Source: Turnera subulata (lineage: Eukaryota; Streptophyta; Magnoliopsida; Malpighiales; Passifloraceae). From it: DNA of 64,000 bases. Below the pieces are notes generated by a model. That model saw only the letters and a list, made by a program, of their open reading frames with translations, was not told where the DNA came from and searched no databases. Positions 22,700-33,975 of the stretch are shown in pieces; positions within the stretch are counted from its first letter, which is position 1, and the number at the start of each line of letters is the position of its first letter. A program made the translations under genes and the position numbers. The stretch spans positions 121,750 to 185,749 of the forward strand of contig JAKUCV010001741.1 in NCBI GenBank assembly GCA_028386065.3, read 5' to 3'.

Positions 22700-23754
22700 T
22701 GTTGACCAAAAATTAAGGTTAATCACCTCTTAATACTAAACTGTGATTAACCATATTGATTATCTAGTTTTGATGACTAACAAATTATAAGTGTGTTGTT
22801 AGCTTTGCTTGTGTTGATTTTCGCTTATAGGAAAAATTATGGTTTCTGTTGATACCATATCTTGGACACACGACATATGGTTTTTATCGATACCATATCT
22901 GCGAAGCTGTCACTATCAACTTTTTAAGCAAGTTGCGTGTGGTCCTGCAAGCATTTAAATCCCACTTCCAGCCGTTTGAATTGATGAACAAGTGAGAGGA
23001 AAGACTTTATGGAAGTGCAGAAGATGTTCCCACCTAACTCCTACTAAACTCTAGAAAGTGGTCTAAACTTTCTAGATTTGGTAATTCTTCGCAACCAAGG
23101 AGTTGACATGCATAACGGCACCAAACTAAAGCTTTTATTGATCTGAAGTCAACTGGAGCACAAAGAGTCTGCTTATCCCCCACACTCAGAATCTATAAAG
23201 AGGGATGTTTACACCTCTAGAAGATCATCCCAGCAATTGTGCAAAATCTGAGTGTATACTTGAGCTAAAAGATTTGTATTTGATCTGGTTTTTCTGCTTA
23301 CACTGCGAAACTGTTTCTAAGGGGCAATCTGTAAGCAAGACTTGGTTTAGTTTTGCTGGGTACTCAAGTCTAGGATTAGATTTGAGAGTAGGTTAGAGCT
23401 TATCCTGTGAAAAGCTTGGAAGGTTAGAGTTTAGCCTGTGAAAAACTTGTAAAGGTTTGAGCTTAGCCTAGAAAAGCTTGTTTTTGTAAAGGTTAAGGTT
23501 GATCCCGCAAACACCTGAATATAGTGAGTGTTTGAAATCCTAAAGGAATGATCTTTTAGGTAGTGGAGGTACCTGGTGAGGGGGAACCACTCTAAATCAC
23601 CTGTGTCAATTTCTCTCTACCTTCCTTACTCGATTTCTACTCTAAGCACTCATCTTGTATCGCAAAGATTTTGTTTCTCAATCATTAGATCTCACTGTCC
23701 GAAAATGTTTAAGGCCTAATTCATCCCTCCCCTCTTAGGCACTTTTGGGCCTAC
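22700..23754 (+). repeat. Sirevirus 3' LTR
   Basis: The LTR begins TGTTGACCAAAAATTAAGG right after the purine tract and is taken to end at ..GGGCCTACA (23754). The end is inferred from the CA terminus and the pyrimidine-rich CCTCCCCTCTTAGG block that plant Sirevirus LTRs often have there. No 5' LTR exists in the window to confirm it. A TATAAAG box at about 23193 and two TATGGTTT..ACCATA hairpins (22838-22858, 22875-22898) are visible. Confidence 0.65.
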
Positions 23755-23773
23755 ATAAAGGCCCAAAAGTGCA

Positions 23774-23919
23774 CTGTTTCAATTGTTTGCATATTAAAAG
23801 TATGGACCTTTTTACACAAGGGCATTGTACGTAGGCTTGTTTTAAACGAACTTGGAAATAAACTGGGCTTAATAAACCTTAGCCCAGAAAAAAAAAACTT
23901 TGGACTTCATAAAAAAAAA
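23774..23919. other. Flanking sequence, no gene
   Basis: This short stretch between the Sirevirus 3' LTR and the foldback element ends in an A-rich run. Nothing coding is seen. Confidence 0.4.
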
Positions 23920-24809
23920 GGTAAATCGCATATATAAGGTCTGTACTATTTCAAAAGTATCGTTTAGAGGTCTGTACTATTTTTTGTCCCTTTTACGGGT
24001 CTATACTCTTATTTTTCGTCCCTTTTAGGGGTCTCGGGCAGTCCACATCATCAGTGGGGCTTCCCGAGACCCCTAAAAGGAACAAAAAATAAGAGTACGG
24101 ACCCGTAAAGTGGACAAAAAATAGTACAGACCCCCAACCGATACTTTTGAAATAGTAAGGACCCTATAACTTCTCGTCCGGAACTAATAACTTATTATGG
24201 CCATTTTCTTGTTCTCGGTCGTTTTCCTAGGGGGTTAGTACATTAGTTTTCTGCTATTTTTTTCAAATTTCGAGATAAGAGTGGAGACTGATACTATCCT
24301 TTATACCATGTTAAAATAAGAACGAGGAAAACAATTTCATCCAAAACGAGTTCCGGAAGAGAAGTTATTGCCATTTTCGAATTAACGGCACGAGTTTTAT
24401 GTGAATTTTTCAAATTTCGAGCTATGTGTGGAGACTAATACTATCTATTAGACCATGTTAAAATAAGAACGAGTAAAAAAATTTGAACCAAAACGAGTTC
24501 CGACCAAGAAGTTATGGCCATTTTTGACTTTATAGTAGTTTCCCTAGGAGGTTGTACACGAGTTTAGGGTCCGTATTTCAAAAGTATCGTTTGAGGGTCT
24601 ACACTATTTCTTGTCCCTTTTACGGGTCTGTACTCTTACTTTTCGTTCCTTTTAGGGGTCTCGGGCAGCCCCACTGATGACGTGGATTGCCTGAGACCCC
24701 TAAAAGGGACGAAAAATAAGAGTATATACTCGTAAAAGGGACAAAAAATAGTACAGACCCCCAAACGATATTTTTGAAATAGTACGGACCCTATATATGC
24801 GATTTACCC
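23920..24809. mobile_element. Non-autonomous DNA element with paired hairpins (MITE/foldback, possibly MULE-derived)
   Basis: The two ends are inverted copies: GGTAAATCGCATATATA at the left and TATATATGCGATTTACC at the right. Each arm is itself a long hairpin. At about 23940-24175 and again at about 24570-24790, a GTCCCTTTTACGGGTC...AGGGGTCTCGGGCAG strand is followed by its own reverse complement. Between the arms lies a direct tandem duplication of about 150 bp (units near 24263-24408 and 24409-24535, both with TCAAATTTCGAG and CCAAAACGAGTTCCG). Runs of A flank both ends and could be a target duplication. No transposase is encoded. The GGTAAAT-type terminus resembles some plant Mutator-like MITEs, but the family is uncertain. 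Confidence 0.75.
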
Positions 24810-26064
24810 TAAAAAAAACATTATACATAAGCCTGAGAAGTGGGCATCAACTATATATATATATAATTATTTTCAATCCTAGTAAATAAAATATACATAT
24901 TGATAAATACTAAGTATGCTTGAGGTTTCATGTTGGGAGTTCATTATATTAAGTCAATATCTTTTAGGATTTCATACTATTAAGTACAAATGGTTGGAAT
25001 TCTCTAACATCTTATAGATAGGGAATACCTGTTAGGAGGGAGAAGCTTTTTGTATACACAATTCGGAAGAGAGGCAATAAAATTTTTCTCTCATTCTCTG
25101 ATACGACCAAGGATGCACCAAGTACAAGAGGATGAGTACTTCAAGAATCAATCACAAGAGCTTGCTCAAAGAAGCACAAGAAGAATCACTTTGCTCAAGC
25201 CTGGATTAAACAAGAACTTCAAGAGATCAAGATAGACAAGCTTGGAAAGGAGCTTAATGAGAACCCTCCATGACGATCATCCATAGAGAAAGGCCAAGTC
25301 GACTTCATGAATTATCTTTTATTTATTTTTGGGCCGATTTTATTACTAGCAAACATTATAAATAACGGCTGGATTTTATAATTTATTATTTGGGTTATAA
25401 TTGTGGGCTTTAGTTTATTTAGTTGGGTTATTTTTGTTTGGGTTTATTTAAGACCAATATGTTTGGATTTAATTAAAACCTAGTCCAATAAGGATAGTAA
25501 TTTTGTCATTAGGATCTTTTGTCTACATATTATGACATTATGATGACTTGATAATTTAAGAAAATAAACGTTTTGCCTTTTTAAGGTGTTCTTCTTGATT
25601 GTGGGATGCAATCAAAACCCAAAGGAGGGAATCTCTTGATTTTACACTAGGGATTAGATTTACTTATCAAGTACTTGTTATTGTGGCGTTAATTTGATTC
25701 CTTGCTTTTCTAATTCCTTTGTTGCCTAACCCAATTTCGAGTTTAGGAGGTGAAGAACAGAATTGTAGAAACCCTAGTTTGATTGAAGTTGAAGATCAGA
25801 ACATCAATTAGTTGCGGAGGTGAATCTAGTGCTGATTCTAAGTTTGTTGCTGTATCATTTTCTCCAATCTTTCTTTCTATTTTCTCAAATCTTTCTATAT
25901 TATTTTTCATCATCAAATTAATTATCAAAGTATTTGCCTCTATTCTTATGAATATTCTATTCCCTTTTAAAATGTTATTTTTTTTTCTTAGCAATGTAGG
26001 CTCAAAGGTTGATTAATCTTAGAATATTATTTTAATACTTATTTGTAACTTTTCAAATTATATT
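24810..26064. other. AT-rich sequence, no gene; possible LTR relic
   Basis: No coding region was recognised in about 1.25 kb. The part near 25000-25800 has transcript-like AAG/GAAG-rich stretches and GGGTT-rich blocks reminiscent of a Gypsy LTR U5/leader. No matching second copy or clear ends were found. It ends at the ATATT target duplication of the next element. Confidence 0.3.
26060..26064. repeat. Target-site duplication ATATT, left copy
   Basis: ATATT directly precedes the left LTR (TGAAACAC) and recurs at 37061-37065 after the right LTR (..GCGTCACA). Confidence 0.88.
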
Positions 26065-29000
26065 TGAAACACTCGTGTCCCAATTTTACAAATAAAATAC
26101 TTAATCCAAAGGAGTTTACCAAAATGCCCCTGAAACCCGGGACACGAAATCCAATACCAAACATTATCTGAAAATCTTAATAAAGCGAGATGTCATAAAG
26201 GACAAGAGAAAACCGGCTTATCAAGCCAAGAGTCAACCCGGCAATCCGCCGAAACATCATCAGGTATCAAATCCCGGCAACCCGCCGATAAAGTAATCAA
26301 AATCAATAGTGACATCTCAACAAAATCCAATGCAGCGGAAGATAAGGATAAAATGAAATCAAAAGAAGAATATGATATGCAAGTCGACTCTATGGATCCA
26401 ATCGGGAGAAGAAGCACAGCTACCTGCTGGGATATCCACGTCTGTGCTTCGGAAAGGAAGAGAGAGACTGCACGCTAACTAAGAGTCTGAAAAACAACGG
26501 TGGCGATTATGTGAGTCGCCTACTCAGTGAGCAGTATAAATCTAGTTACGTAGGTGTGCAAAGCAAGTTCGAAAGGAAAGTAGAGAAACAAACACAAGTA
26601 AGCAAACACACAATAACCAGTACTAACATGCCAACCTCATAAAGCAAACAGTTTATATTTTTCATCTGTTGTGTGTTAAGTTTTCTTATTATATTTATTA
26701 TTCAGGGCCCCTTACTGTGTACGTCAAGCTCGGTCCCGTCTCATGAGACAACCAGGGCGAAAGCCCAATATAACCAGGCATAAAGTCCAAATATCACTAT
26801 AGAGAGAGAGAGAGAGAGAGAGAAAGAGGGAGGTAGAAAGGGGGAGGTAGAAGGAGAGAGGTAGAACCGGTCATCACAGACCCATATGCTAAACCGCATA
26901 TACCATGCTATCCCGCATGCAAAAACGAGGGGTATCACTTCCCGCTTGAACCAACCGGTCATCAGCACACAGTAGCCTATCTTCTACTGTACATTATTCT
27001 TGTTCATACTTAAAAGTTCATATGTGCCAAGAGTTGTGATTTAACAGGGTTGTGTGAATTATTAACTCAATCAAGCATCTGGGTTTCCAACCTACAGTAC
27101 AGCACACAGATCACCCAAAATCACTCCACATGTTATATCCCATAGCAACTAAAAGTCATGCTCATTAAGCAACAAGTAACACACAGGCACACAATACAGA
27201 TCATGGCATGTTGGCAAACAAGGCATATAACTCAGACAGACCAATCTAATAAGCACATGCATACAAACATAAAAAGACTTATAAAGTCACCTCAACGACG
27301 ATGACCCTGTGGAGCTTTCCCCAAGACAGATCCTCCAGCTCCCGAGGTATTACCCGTGCCTGAATACCGGCACACACAATAATTACAAAACACTTATAGC
27401 AAACCGTGCATGCATGATACTTATATGCTCAACTGAGTGAAACCTGACCCAAACTACCCGGTTAAGTAATTTCAGGATCTAAGCCCAAAAGAGTATATCT
27501 CCTCCCAAGAACTCCAAAAGATTGGAACCTAAGGTTTACCGGGCTTAAGCCCATCTAAGTCCAAAACAATTCCTCGGGCCTAAGGCCCACTACCTTAAGT
27601 CTGCAAATAAACCATTTTGTGGATTTGGGCTTAGAGCCCATTCCTTAAAGTCACTATCTAACCAATTACGCCATTGGGCCTCAAGCCCATATCTTAAGGT
27701 CCAACAAAGTCTTAGGGTCTTTAAAGTTAGTTAGTTGGGCCTGGGCCCGGTTTTCCTAAATACCGTTCTAAAGTCATTCCCGAGCCCAAATGTTCCCGGC
27801 CTATAGTTCTACCTGTGTCGGTAAATTTTCGGCCACACACTCTCTCACCCCCACACACGGTTTCCACTAACCCGGTATTCCCGATACATGAAAGTACTTG
27901 TTTAATATTACATGCCATGAATGAGATTGAAACATAACAAAAGAGATACCCTCAAGCCAGAAATATTCTGCCTTGTCGGAACAAAACCCGAGCCTCGAAG
28001 GAAAATTCCCGAAAACTGCCATAATCCAACAACAACAACATTCATTCCAAAACCCACTGCAGGTAACATCACGGATTAAAGAAAAAGAAACGAACAGATT
28101 GGATTCTTACCCGAAACACTCACTGCCCAAATACGGATCAACCCGGATTGTTGACAGCAGCAAAACCCAATCCCCAACACCCCCGCTGGAAGATTTCACA
28201 AAAAAACAGGCTGAAACTGCGGAAGGGACTGGAAGCTTACCGGGACCTTGAATCTGTGCACAAGCGACCTCAATACCGTGCACACGCAGCACCAACACAG
28301 CCCCGAGCTAACCCCTACACCGAACAAGGCCATTTCCGGCCAACCACCGCAACAACCACACACCCGACCGCCGACCACAACACAGCCGAACCACCAATCA
28401 TATCAGTACGGAGAGAAAAGGAAGACAAGCAAGAGATAGAAGTAACAAAGGCGGCGGTGCTTACCGGAGACGACAGAGAAAGCACCACAAACAAGCGACT
28501 CCTCGTCGGTCTTGCACACGCCGGCCCTCGTCTCGATCTCCTCTGCAACCCGTGGTGGTGGCGGCGTAGAGGGAAGGAAGGAGGACTGCAGCGTGGAGAG
28601 AAGGGAGATGGGATGTTGATGATGATGAGAGGGAGAGTGAGAGAGAGAGATGAGAGGAAGAGGGGCGCCGTTGGGTGAGGAGAAGAGGGAAGAAAAAGAA
28701 AAGTGAAGAGAAAAGAAAGAAAGAAAGGGAACGGAGTTAGGGTTGGCCGGCCTGGTCCAAAACGAAGTCGTTTTGGACTAACGCGCGGTCAACTCGCCCT
28801 TGGTCAACGCCCGCTAGGGTTTGTGGGTTTTGTTGTTTTTTTTTCCTTTCCTTTTACCCAAAACGACGTAGTTTAATCTAAAACTACCGTAAACCCCGCG
28901 TTTCCTCCCGAAACTCGTTTAATCTCCAACGAAAGCCGTACCCGACCTACAAACCACTTAATTCTGATATAACCAAGGTAAAATAATTTATTTCCCTGGT

Positions 29001-29091
29001 CAAAAAAATCCGAAAATTCCTCAAGGGCAAAATTGGAATTAAAATTCCGAAAATTTCATAAATTTAAATTATGAAAATCCGGGGCGTCACA
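26065..29091 (-). repeat. Tekay-like 3' LTR (left on + strand)
   Basis: This 3027-bp direct repeat of 33976-37060 contains an (AG)n microsatellite at about 26797-26825 and five short GGGC...GCCC palindromes at 27541-27748. A GC-rich segment near 28200-28680 holds long reading frames, but they are only partly shared with the other LTR and resemble no protein, so they are not called genes. Confidence 0.92.
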
Positions 29092-29360
29092 GCTCTACCC
29101 CACTTAAGAAAAATTTCATCCTCGAAATTACAAGATATGAAAATCAGAATAGGTGTGGATACTGCTCTCATATGGGACTCAACCTCCCAAGTAGCCTCAT
29201 TCGGAGAATGACGGCTCCACCTAACCCGAACCATAGGAATGGTACGACTCCTCAACTACCGCACCTCCTGAGCCAAAATCTCCACCGGCTCCTCAACATA
29301 GGTCAAATCCTCAGAAACCTCCACCTCTGTCGGGGTTACAACATGACTAGGATCAGACCG
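29064..29360 (-). pseudogene. Chromodomain at the end of Tekay-like integrase
   Basis: In the same frame as integrase, reading leftward, are a VTPTEVEVSEDLTYVEEPVE linker, then RTIPMVRVRWSRHSPNEATW followed by EVESHMRAVSTP. This is the short chromodomain core with the aromatic W and the EATWE motif. Chromodomains of this type are thought to guide integration toward particular chromatin. Stops lie at 29256-29258 and just before this segment. The frame has no stop before the LTR and ends at 29064, about 28 nt inside it. Confidence 0.75.
29092..29112 (-). other. Polypurine tract of the Tekay-like element
   Basis: On the - strand, AAGTGGGGTAGAGC directly precedes the LTR start TGTGACGCCCC. This is the expected position of the plus-strand primer. 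Confidence 0.7.
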
Positions 29361-30191
29361 TTAACGCCTCAACAACGAAACATGGAATACATCATGTATG
29401 CGCGACAGCTCCTCTGGTAAAGCCAACCTGTAGGCAAACGGACCAATCCGCTCCATGATCTCATAAGGACCAATATAACGAGGGCCCAACTTGCCCTTCC
29501 TCCCAAACCGGATAACACCTCTCCAAGGAGCAACACGGAGGAAAACTCTGTCACCTACACTGTACTCCATCTCCCGACGATGCTTATCAGCAAAACTCTT
29601 TTGCCGGTCCTGAGCAGCTCTCATGCACTGCTTAACCACCTCGATCTGATCAACAGTCTCCTGAACTAGGTCCGGACCAACCACCTGTCTCAGACCTTCC
29701 TCATTCCAACAGATCGGACTACGACACTTCCGCCCATACAAAGCCTCATAAGGCGCTATACCGATACTGGAGTGATACCCGTTGTTATAAGCAAACTCAA
29801 CCAATGGTAATTTCTCATCCCAAGAACCACTAAAATTGAGCACACATGCTCTAAGCATATCCTCCAGTGTCTGTACAGTCCTCTCCGACTGCCCATCGGT
29901 CTGCGGATGGAATGCAGTACTGAAATTCAGCTTAGTACCCAAAGCTGACTGTAAGCTCTTCTAAAAGTGGGAAGTAAACCTCGGATCCCTGTCCGACACA
30001 ATGGATAGTGGAACTCCATGTAGACGGACAATACCCGAAACATACAACCTCGCCAGCTTATCCATTGTATCCGTCTGCTGAATCGGTAGGAAATGAGCTG
30101 ACTTGGTCAATCTGTCAATAATGACCCAAATGGCATCATGTCGACCCCGGGTCCTCGGTAACCCGATCACAAAGTCCATAGTGATATGCTC
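29361..30191 (-). pseudogene. Tekay-like integrase core and C-terminal domain
   Basis: Reading leftward: [20 protein letters not shown] (first catalytic Asp), [23 protein letters not shown] (second Asp), then FHPQTDGQSERTVQTLEDML (Glu). After the core come ALYGRKCRSPICW and the GPF/Y-type C-terminus with KGKLGPRYIGPYEIMERIG and HDVFHVSLLRR. Two TAG codons interrupt the frame, near 30190 (between the zinc-binding part and the core) and near 29960; both fit TGG to TAG. Integrase would join element cDNA to nuclear DNA. Confidence 0.87.
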
Positions 30192-31820
30192 CTACTTCCA
30201 CTGCGGAATAGTCAAAGATCTCAACTTGCCGGCAGGAGCCTGATGCTCGGCTTTCACCTGCTGACAAGTTATACAACGAGCCACAAACTCCGCAACATCA
30301 TTCTTCATCCCGGGCCACCAATAATGACTCTTCAAGTTCTGGTACATCTTGGTGCTACCAGGATGCATAGCATATGGCGCATTATGCGCTTCATCCATGA
30401 TCCATCTCCTCATGTCATCAACGTCCGGAACACACAACCGATCACCGGTCATCAAAGCACCATCCTCCCGGACATAGAAACTAGAACTCTCCCCACCGAG
30501 AGCCTTATCCCGCAGCTCTGCTAAATGAGGATCACCAAACTGCAACTCCATGATCTTATCCCGCAAGGTCGGCCGGATGTTCAAACTAGCAAGCAACGCC
30601 CCACTAACATCCACCTCCAACTGTGCATCCAATGACCTCAGCTCCACCAAGGAAGGCAAAGCATACGAAACCGGGTCCTCATCCGTAGAAGCCACTCTCT
30701 TCCGGCTCAATGCATCTGCAACAACATTGGCCTTGTCTGGATGGTACTCGATAGTACAATCATAATCCTTCAGAAGCTCAATCCAGCGTCTCTGCCTCAT
30801 ATTAAGCTCCCTTAGAGTCATGATGTACTTCAAACTCTTGTGATCCGTGAAAATCTGACACTTCTCACCGTACAAATGGTGTCTCCAAATTTTTAAAGCA
30901 AAGACCACAGCAGCTAACTCCAGATCATGGGTCGGATAATTCTGCTCGTGGGTTCTCAACTGCCTAGAGGCATAAGCAATCACCCGACCCTCCTGCATCA
31001 AAACACATCCCAAGCCCAACCCAGAAGCATCACTGAACACCGTGTACTCCACTCCGGATCTCAGAACAGTCAAAATCGGTGCAGAAGTCAACCGACTCTT
31101 CAACTCTTCAAAACTCTTCTGGCAACAATCATCCCAAACAAAGGTACAGTCTTTCCTCAACAGCTTAGTCATGGGACCCGCTATCAAGAAAAAACCCTCA
31201 ATGAACCTCCGGTAGTAACCAGCAAGTCCAAGAAAACTCCATATCTCAGATACATTCTTTGGTGGCTCCCAATCCATGACTGCCTTAATCTTGGTTGGGT
31301 CCACCTTAATGCCTTCACCGGACACAATATGCCCAAGGAACGCGACCTCATCCATCCAAAACTCACACTTGCTGAGCTTGGCATAGAGCTGTTCTTCTCT
31401 CAACCTCTGCAAAACCTGTCTCAAGTGGTCCTCAAGTTCGGCCTTACTACTCAAGTAGACCAGAATATCATCAATGAACACTACCACAAACCGGTCCAGA
31501 AATTCATGGAAGACTTGTTGCATCATACACATGAACACTGCTGGTGCATTCGTCAGCCCAAACGGAACAACCACAAACTCATAATGACCATACCGAGTGC
31601 GGAAAGTAGTCTTCGGTATGTCTTGCTCTGCAATCCAAACCTGATGGTAACCAGATCGCAAGTCAATCTTCGAGAATACAGATGCAACCTGCAACTGATC
31701 GAACAAGTCATCGATCCTAGGCAAAGGATACTTGTTCTTCACAGTCACCTTGTTCAACTGCCTATAGTCCACACACATCCACATACTGCCATCCTTCATC
31801 TTCACAAACAAGACCGGGGC
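30192..31820 (-). pseudogene. Tekay-like reverse transcriptase, RNase H and integrase zinc domain
   Basis: This is an uninterrupted stretch of about 540 codons. RT blocks are [42 protein letters not shown] and catalytic VFIDDILVY (FIDD). Next come [21 protein letters not shown] and RNase H with [36 protein letters not shown] and [17 protein letters not shown] ends RNase H. The integrase HHCC region follows with [20 protein letters not shown] and [27 protein letters not shown] replaces the more usual FMDLM, a local divergence. The start of RT (about 31820-31890) is in another frame because of a small deletion. Confidence 0.9.
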
Positions 31821-31887
31821 ACCCCAAGGTAAGATGCTCGGTCTAATGAAACTTATCCAACAACTCCTCCAGTTGTTTCTTCAACTC

Positions 31888-32703
31888 CTAAAGTTCTTTC
31901 GGAGCCATTCTGTAGGGCGGTATAGAAATAGGTGCAACTCCCAGTACCAAGTCAACTGTGTACTCCACCTCCCGCTCCGGAGGCAACCCAGGTAGGTCAT
32001 CAGGAAATACATCGAGAAACTTCCGAACAATCGGAATGTCCTCCATTCCAGGTATTGGCACCGAAGAATCGACCACATGAGCTAGAAAAGCATCACAACC
32101 CTCTCGGATCATCCTGAAAGCTTGAATGGCCGAGATACAACACGTCGATAGGGCTCTTCGCTCTCCAACAAACACCAATCTACGCCCCAACAAAGAAGAC
32201 AAAAACACTTCCCTGGCCAGACAATCAACTACAGCCTGGTGTCTGGACAACCAATCCATGCCTAAGATAACATCAAACTCTCCCAAGTCCATGACAACAA
32301 GATCAGAAGGAAAACTCTCACTATCATACTCTATCGATACATCTCTACAAACTCGATCAACAACTACTATATCATCTGTGGGTAAACGGACTCTCAGGGG
32401 TCTACTAAGGTTATCATCTTCTATGTTATGAGTGGTCATGAATGCACGTGATACAAAAGAGTGTGTTGAGCTTGGATCAACTAAAGCATGTGCATACTGA
32501 CCAAAATCCATAAATGTACCTGCTATAACCTCTGGGGCATCAGCAGCCTCCTCCCGGGTGATGGCATAAACCCTAGGAGCTGCAGTAGACTGAGTCGCAC
32601 CCCCCCGGTTCGAAGGTCCAGAACCCCTACGACCTCGACCCTGCTGTCCGCCACCCCTATTCGGACCAGAAGAAACAGCACCACTAGCCACAGAACTCTG
32701 CAC
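31888..32703 (-). pseudogene. Tekay-like protease region and RT N-terminus
   Basis: This is a Gly/Arg/Ser-rich linker (GPNRGGGQQGRGRRGSG), then an aspartic-protease fold: AHALVDPSSTHSFVS with Asp at 32476-32478, and FDVILGMDWLSRHQAVVDC. The usual D-S/T-G or D-P-G at the active site reads D-P-S here, which would probably weaken activity. The C-terminal part (FPDDLPGLPPEREVEYTVDL ... PPYRMAPKEL) leads into RT. It ends at TAG near 31888. Confidence 0.82.
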
Positions 32704-33828
32704 TGTATACTGGGAACCACTGCCACCACTATCCTTAATCCACTTGTAACAAGATGACTTCTGGTGTCCCGGCTTATTGCAATACCAGCATGTACCCGAG
32801 AATTGTGCCGAGAAACCCCGTCCCTGAGATCCAGACTAATAGGACCGTCCTCCCGAGGATCTGTCTGGTCTACCCTGATAGCTCTGCCCTCGGGACTTCT
32901 TCGAACCTCGGTAAGAAGAACCCTATCCACCAGAATAATCTGCATCTCTGGCATCAGAATACTGCCTCTTTTGTCATGAAGCAGATGACTGCTTCCTCTG
33001 CTCGGCTGTCCGAGCCTCCTTCCCGATCAACTGAACTCTCTCAGCATCAAAAGCAGCCTCACAAACTGCATCCCAAGTCTTGTGCCCTCCACCAGCCACA
33101 GCTAATGCCAACTCCGTACGTAAGCCGTTAACAAACCGCCTACACTTAGTCACCTGATCGGGCACAAACTCCTTAGCATAAGTGAGAAGGATGCTGAACT
33201 GGATCCTGAATGCTGACACAGACGCCTCTAGTCCCTGCTTCACCTCAAGAAACTGCTTTTTCTGCTCCTCCAGAAAACCAACAGTGAGAAACTCCTTGTA
33301 GAATTTCTCCTTGAAATCCTCCCAAGGCTTCTCCACCGGCCTCGGTAGGTTGGCCACAAGTTCCTGCCACCATGTCAATGCATATCCCGTAAACTTGTGT
33401 GCCGCAAATCGAGCCCTGTGCTCAGGTGCACAAGTGAACTTCTCCAGAACATTCTCCACCTGGCGGAACCAATCATCAAACTCCTTGGCTTCGCCCTCCT
33501 CACCAGAGAATTCCTTGACCGCGGACTTATCCATGTGCTTATACCCGCTCTCCATACCACCTGCCGCAGCAGGTGCTACCGGTTGGGCACCCTGCTGCTG
33601 CTGAAACTGTTGGAACTGTTGCCACTGCAAGAAAGCCTGATACTGCTGGAATGCTGGGTCCACAACAGGTGGTACGGGAGGCACAACATTTTGTTCTCCT
33701 CCACCTGCAGCATTATTCCCTACTGCATTATTGTTCCCCTGTCCAATGGGAACCTGCATCACCGACATATAGTCGGAGACATGAGTGGTGGCATCATCCT
33801 CAGCATTGTGCTGCCCCTGGTGATCCAT
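32704..33828 (-). pseudogene. Tekay-like gag
   Basis: The start ATG is at 33828 (MDHQGQHNAEDDATTHVSDY), about 150 nt inside the primer site. After a Q-rich segment comes the retrotransposon gag core with DWFRQVENVLEKFTCAPEHR, WWQELVANLPRP, FKEKFYKEFL and VTKCRRFVNGLRTEL. A TGA at about 32974 ends the first stretch. The same frame continues with two TAG codons (near 32920 and 32836) to a CX2CX4HX4C zinc knuckle CWYCNKPGHQKSSC (32749-32790) and runs on into protease. It would form the particle shell. Confidence 0.85.
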
Positions 33829-33960
33829 ATCAACACCTATATGAATGCAAATGGGTCAAAAACACTTTTAAAGTTATAAATCACGAAACAGGCTTAAACA
33901 CAAAAATCACTTTAAAAACAAGGTTTAAAACACTTTTTAAAAACCAAGGATCTGAAGCCT

Positions 33961-33972
33961 GCTCCGCTACCA
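33961..33972 (-). other. Primer-binding site, initiator-Met-like
   Basis: On the - strand, TGGTAGCGGAGC lies 3 nt inside the 5' LTR end. It matches the common plant initiator-Met primer site TGGTATCAGAGC at 10 of 12 positions. Confidence 0.6.
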
Positions 33973-33975
33973 AGC

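Noticed and set aside
28148..28678. 176-codon frame in the Tekay-like LTR
   Set aside because: The matching right-LTR region shares only part of it, there is no domain, and it lies wholly within the LTR.
30927..31832. 301-codon open frame on the + strand
   Set aside because: It is antisense to the clear RT/RNase H coding sequence of the Tekay-like element, with His/Asn/Thr-rich composition typical of a shadow frame.
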